52,228 bases of DNA from Linderina pennispora. Lineage: Eukaryota; Kickxellomycota; Kickxellomycetes; Kickxellales; Kickxellaceae. Location of the stretch: contig NW_024468303.1 in assembly GCF_002104995.1 (NCBI RefSeq), positions 1-52,228 on the forward strand. The letters are read 5' to 3'. Positions 40,270 through 52,228 of the stretch are shown piece by piece. Both the position numbers and the translations under genes were made by a program. The notes beneath the pieces are model-generated. The model was not told where the DNA came from. It worked only from the letters and a program-made list of their open reading frames with translations, and made no database searches. Numbering within the stretch: position 1 is the first letter of the stretch; each line of letters begins with the position of its first letter.

Positions 40270-41040
40270 CTAAGCACTGTACTTGGCAAGCTCAGGGTCG
40301 CTGTACCGGATAAACCTTCCAGTCAGACCGTGGTCGGCTCCAAGAGCGAGGTTGCAGATGATGCGTCCTGGAATGTCTGCCGCAACCTTGCTCGCCTGAA
40401 GGATGCTATTGACGTTGCTGCTCTCGGGTATCGTATCCTCGATCTCGTTCATCAGACAGGTAAGCATGTCGGTTTCGACAACTCCCGGGTCCAGAGCAAC
40501 AAAAGTGATGCTCGGCTCCTCAAGTGCTAGCCCTGCAGTAACGAGATTCAGCGCTGCCTTCGACGCCCCGTACGAAGATTGATTAACAAACGGTTCTTTG
40601 CCTGCCAAAGACGACACATTCACAACCCTGCCTTTCGTCTGGCGTAAATAGGGGAGCGACTTCTGGATCAGACCAACAGGTGCAGTGACATTAGTAGCAA
40701 ACACCTCTGCCAAACTGTCAAGTGGTTTGGTTGCAAGGGCACCGTATGTTCCCAAGGTGGCAGCGTTATTGACTAGCGCGACCAGTGTGCCAGCTTTAAC
40801 CGCCATATCAACCGCCTGCTGCTGGGTGGACTCGTCCTTGACATCGCCGGCAAGTGGAAGGAACTTTGCGGAAACTGGGAGTTGCGCCGCTTCCCTTGAC
40901 AGGGACTCAAGGCTGCTGACGTTGCGGGCCATCCCAACAACAGATATATCCTTGGACAAAAGAAAAAGCGCGACGCTCCTGCCGATTCCACGCGAAGCAC
41001 CAGTTACTATGGCGACGTTGTTAGGTTTGTCAGGGAACAT
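40270..41040 (-). CDS. Short-chain dehydrogenase/reductase, Irc24-like
   Basis: A classical SDR of 256 residues from ATG 41040, Rossmann fold. The cofactor motif is TGASRGIG, with NNAA further on. The catalytic set is the Ser of VVNVSSLAG and the YGASK motif. The C-terminal PGVVETDM and GRFIRYSDPELAKY segments resemble yeast Irc24/benzil-reductase-like proteins. The substrate is unknown; an Arg in MARN after beta-2 fits NADPH preference (inference). No intron. It diverges from the giant repeat gene's 3' side and stands alone. Confidence 0.9.
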   Translation of the reverse strand: MFPDKPNNVAIVTGASRGIGRSVALFLLSKDISVVGMARNVSSLESLSREAAQLPVSAKFLPLAGDVKDESTQQQAVDMAVKAGTLVALVNNAATLGTYGALATKPLDSLAEVFATNVTAPVGLIQKSLPYLRQTKGRVVNVSSLAGKEPFVNQSSYGASKAALNLVTAGLALEEPSITFVALDPGVVETDMLTCLMNEIEDTIPESSNVNSILQASKVAADIPGRIICNLALGADHGLTGRFIRYSDPELAKYSA

Positions 41041-41593
41041 AGTGATATATAAAGTGTATTAGGCAGTGAAGTTGAGTGAAGAAAAAGTGTTGCTGGGTAG
41101 CTGGCCATCGGGGTTCACCTAGTGCTTCTTCAGCCACCTTTTGACCAAATAATGTCCAGTTTTAGGCGCAGTGTTGTCAGGCATCTGCTGGCTGTGTAGC
41201 GCAACAGGACAGTTGCCCAATGTGAATCAAATAGCGTCTATGTATATAGATGCACAATCACCATTGTCTGAAAATGGTTAGAGATCTTGCTGTCTTGGCA
41301 AACGAGCTCCTTGCGAGAGGGTGAAAATAGTGCAATATGGCATGCTGAGCACACGCTTCATGGCAGCCATGATTCCCCTATCACCCTCCAAGATACGTAT
41401 TGCAGCTCATTAGGTGGTTAAATCGTTGAAAGCACCTCCTACAAAATGGACCCATCTGTTGTAGTCTGGCCACATGCGCTTCTGACTTGTGAAAATAAAA
41501 TATACACGGCATAGCATTGTAAACACTTCATGTTGGATGTATTGGGACATTCAAGTAAAAGGGAGATTTGGCACAGGCAAATGATCAACATGC
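41041..41593. other. Intergenic region
   Basis: About 550 bp between the SDR start and the giant gene's stop. The 41080-41560 stretch is AT-leaning with no gene-like frame. It holds the SDR promoter. Nothing else is visible. Confidence 0.5.

Positions 41594-52228
<10,635 letters not shown>

Overview
The window is nuclear DNA from a fungus. Several genes belong to families that are fungal or mainly fungal (ERG28, TVP18, LCL3, SEN34, SBH1, SAM50, a CPY-type carboxypeptidase). Introns are small, with GT or GC donors and CTAAC-like branch sites, and intergenic DNA is AT-rich. An intact Fanzor and dense repeats fit an early-diverging lineage (for example Kickxellomycotina-like), but this placement is inference.

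Layout. 1-3.1 kb: repeat debris including a solo LTR, a tRNA-Glu(CTC) gene and a MITE-like inverted repeat. 3.1-10.3 kb: mitochondrial seryl-tRNA synthetase, an acyl-CoA ligase with a C-terminal frame break, a DGAT2-type acyltransferase, a small conserved-looking protein and a spliced vezatin-like gene. 10.3-20.3 kb: an accessory block. A 0.7-kb repeat occurs at both ends in inverted orientation (11.27-11.97 and 19.24-20.22 kb). Inside lies a strongly GC-rich 5-kb island encoding one orphan protein of about 1,720 codons on the minus strand, broken only at two G runs and bracketed by 171-bp direct repeats. The right end stops about 47 bp upstream of a second tRNA-Glu(CTC) gene and carries a nested solo LTR.

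20.6-41.0 kb: a compact housekeeping region: WKF-domain protein, ERG28, TVP18, carboxypeptidase Y-like, an intact Fanzor (TnpB-like RNA-guided nuclease family), a secreted PI-PLC-like protein, the six-exon NEDD8 E1 subunit ULA1, a bHLH factor, LCL3, SAM50, SEN34, SBH1 and a short-chain dehydrogenase. Exon structures were assembled by hand and close in frame. ULA1 uses two GC-AG introns, and SBH1 has an intron immediately after its start codon.

41.6 kb to the end: the 3' part of a giant minus-strand gene made largely of degenerate 15-bp (VAEEP-type pentapeptide) repeats, running off the window. Its many frame breaks look like single-base indels between near-identical higher-order copies, so the assembly there is doubtful.

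The most interesting items are the Fanzor with its 3' hairpin, the GC-rich orphan island with its nested repeats beside a tRNA gene, and the giant pentapeptide-repeat gene. Single-base frame breaks in otherwise well-preserved genes (SEN34, the CoA ligase) suggest residual homopolymer errors in the assembly.
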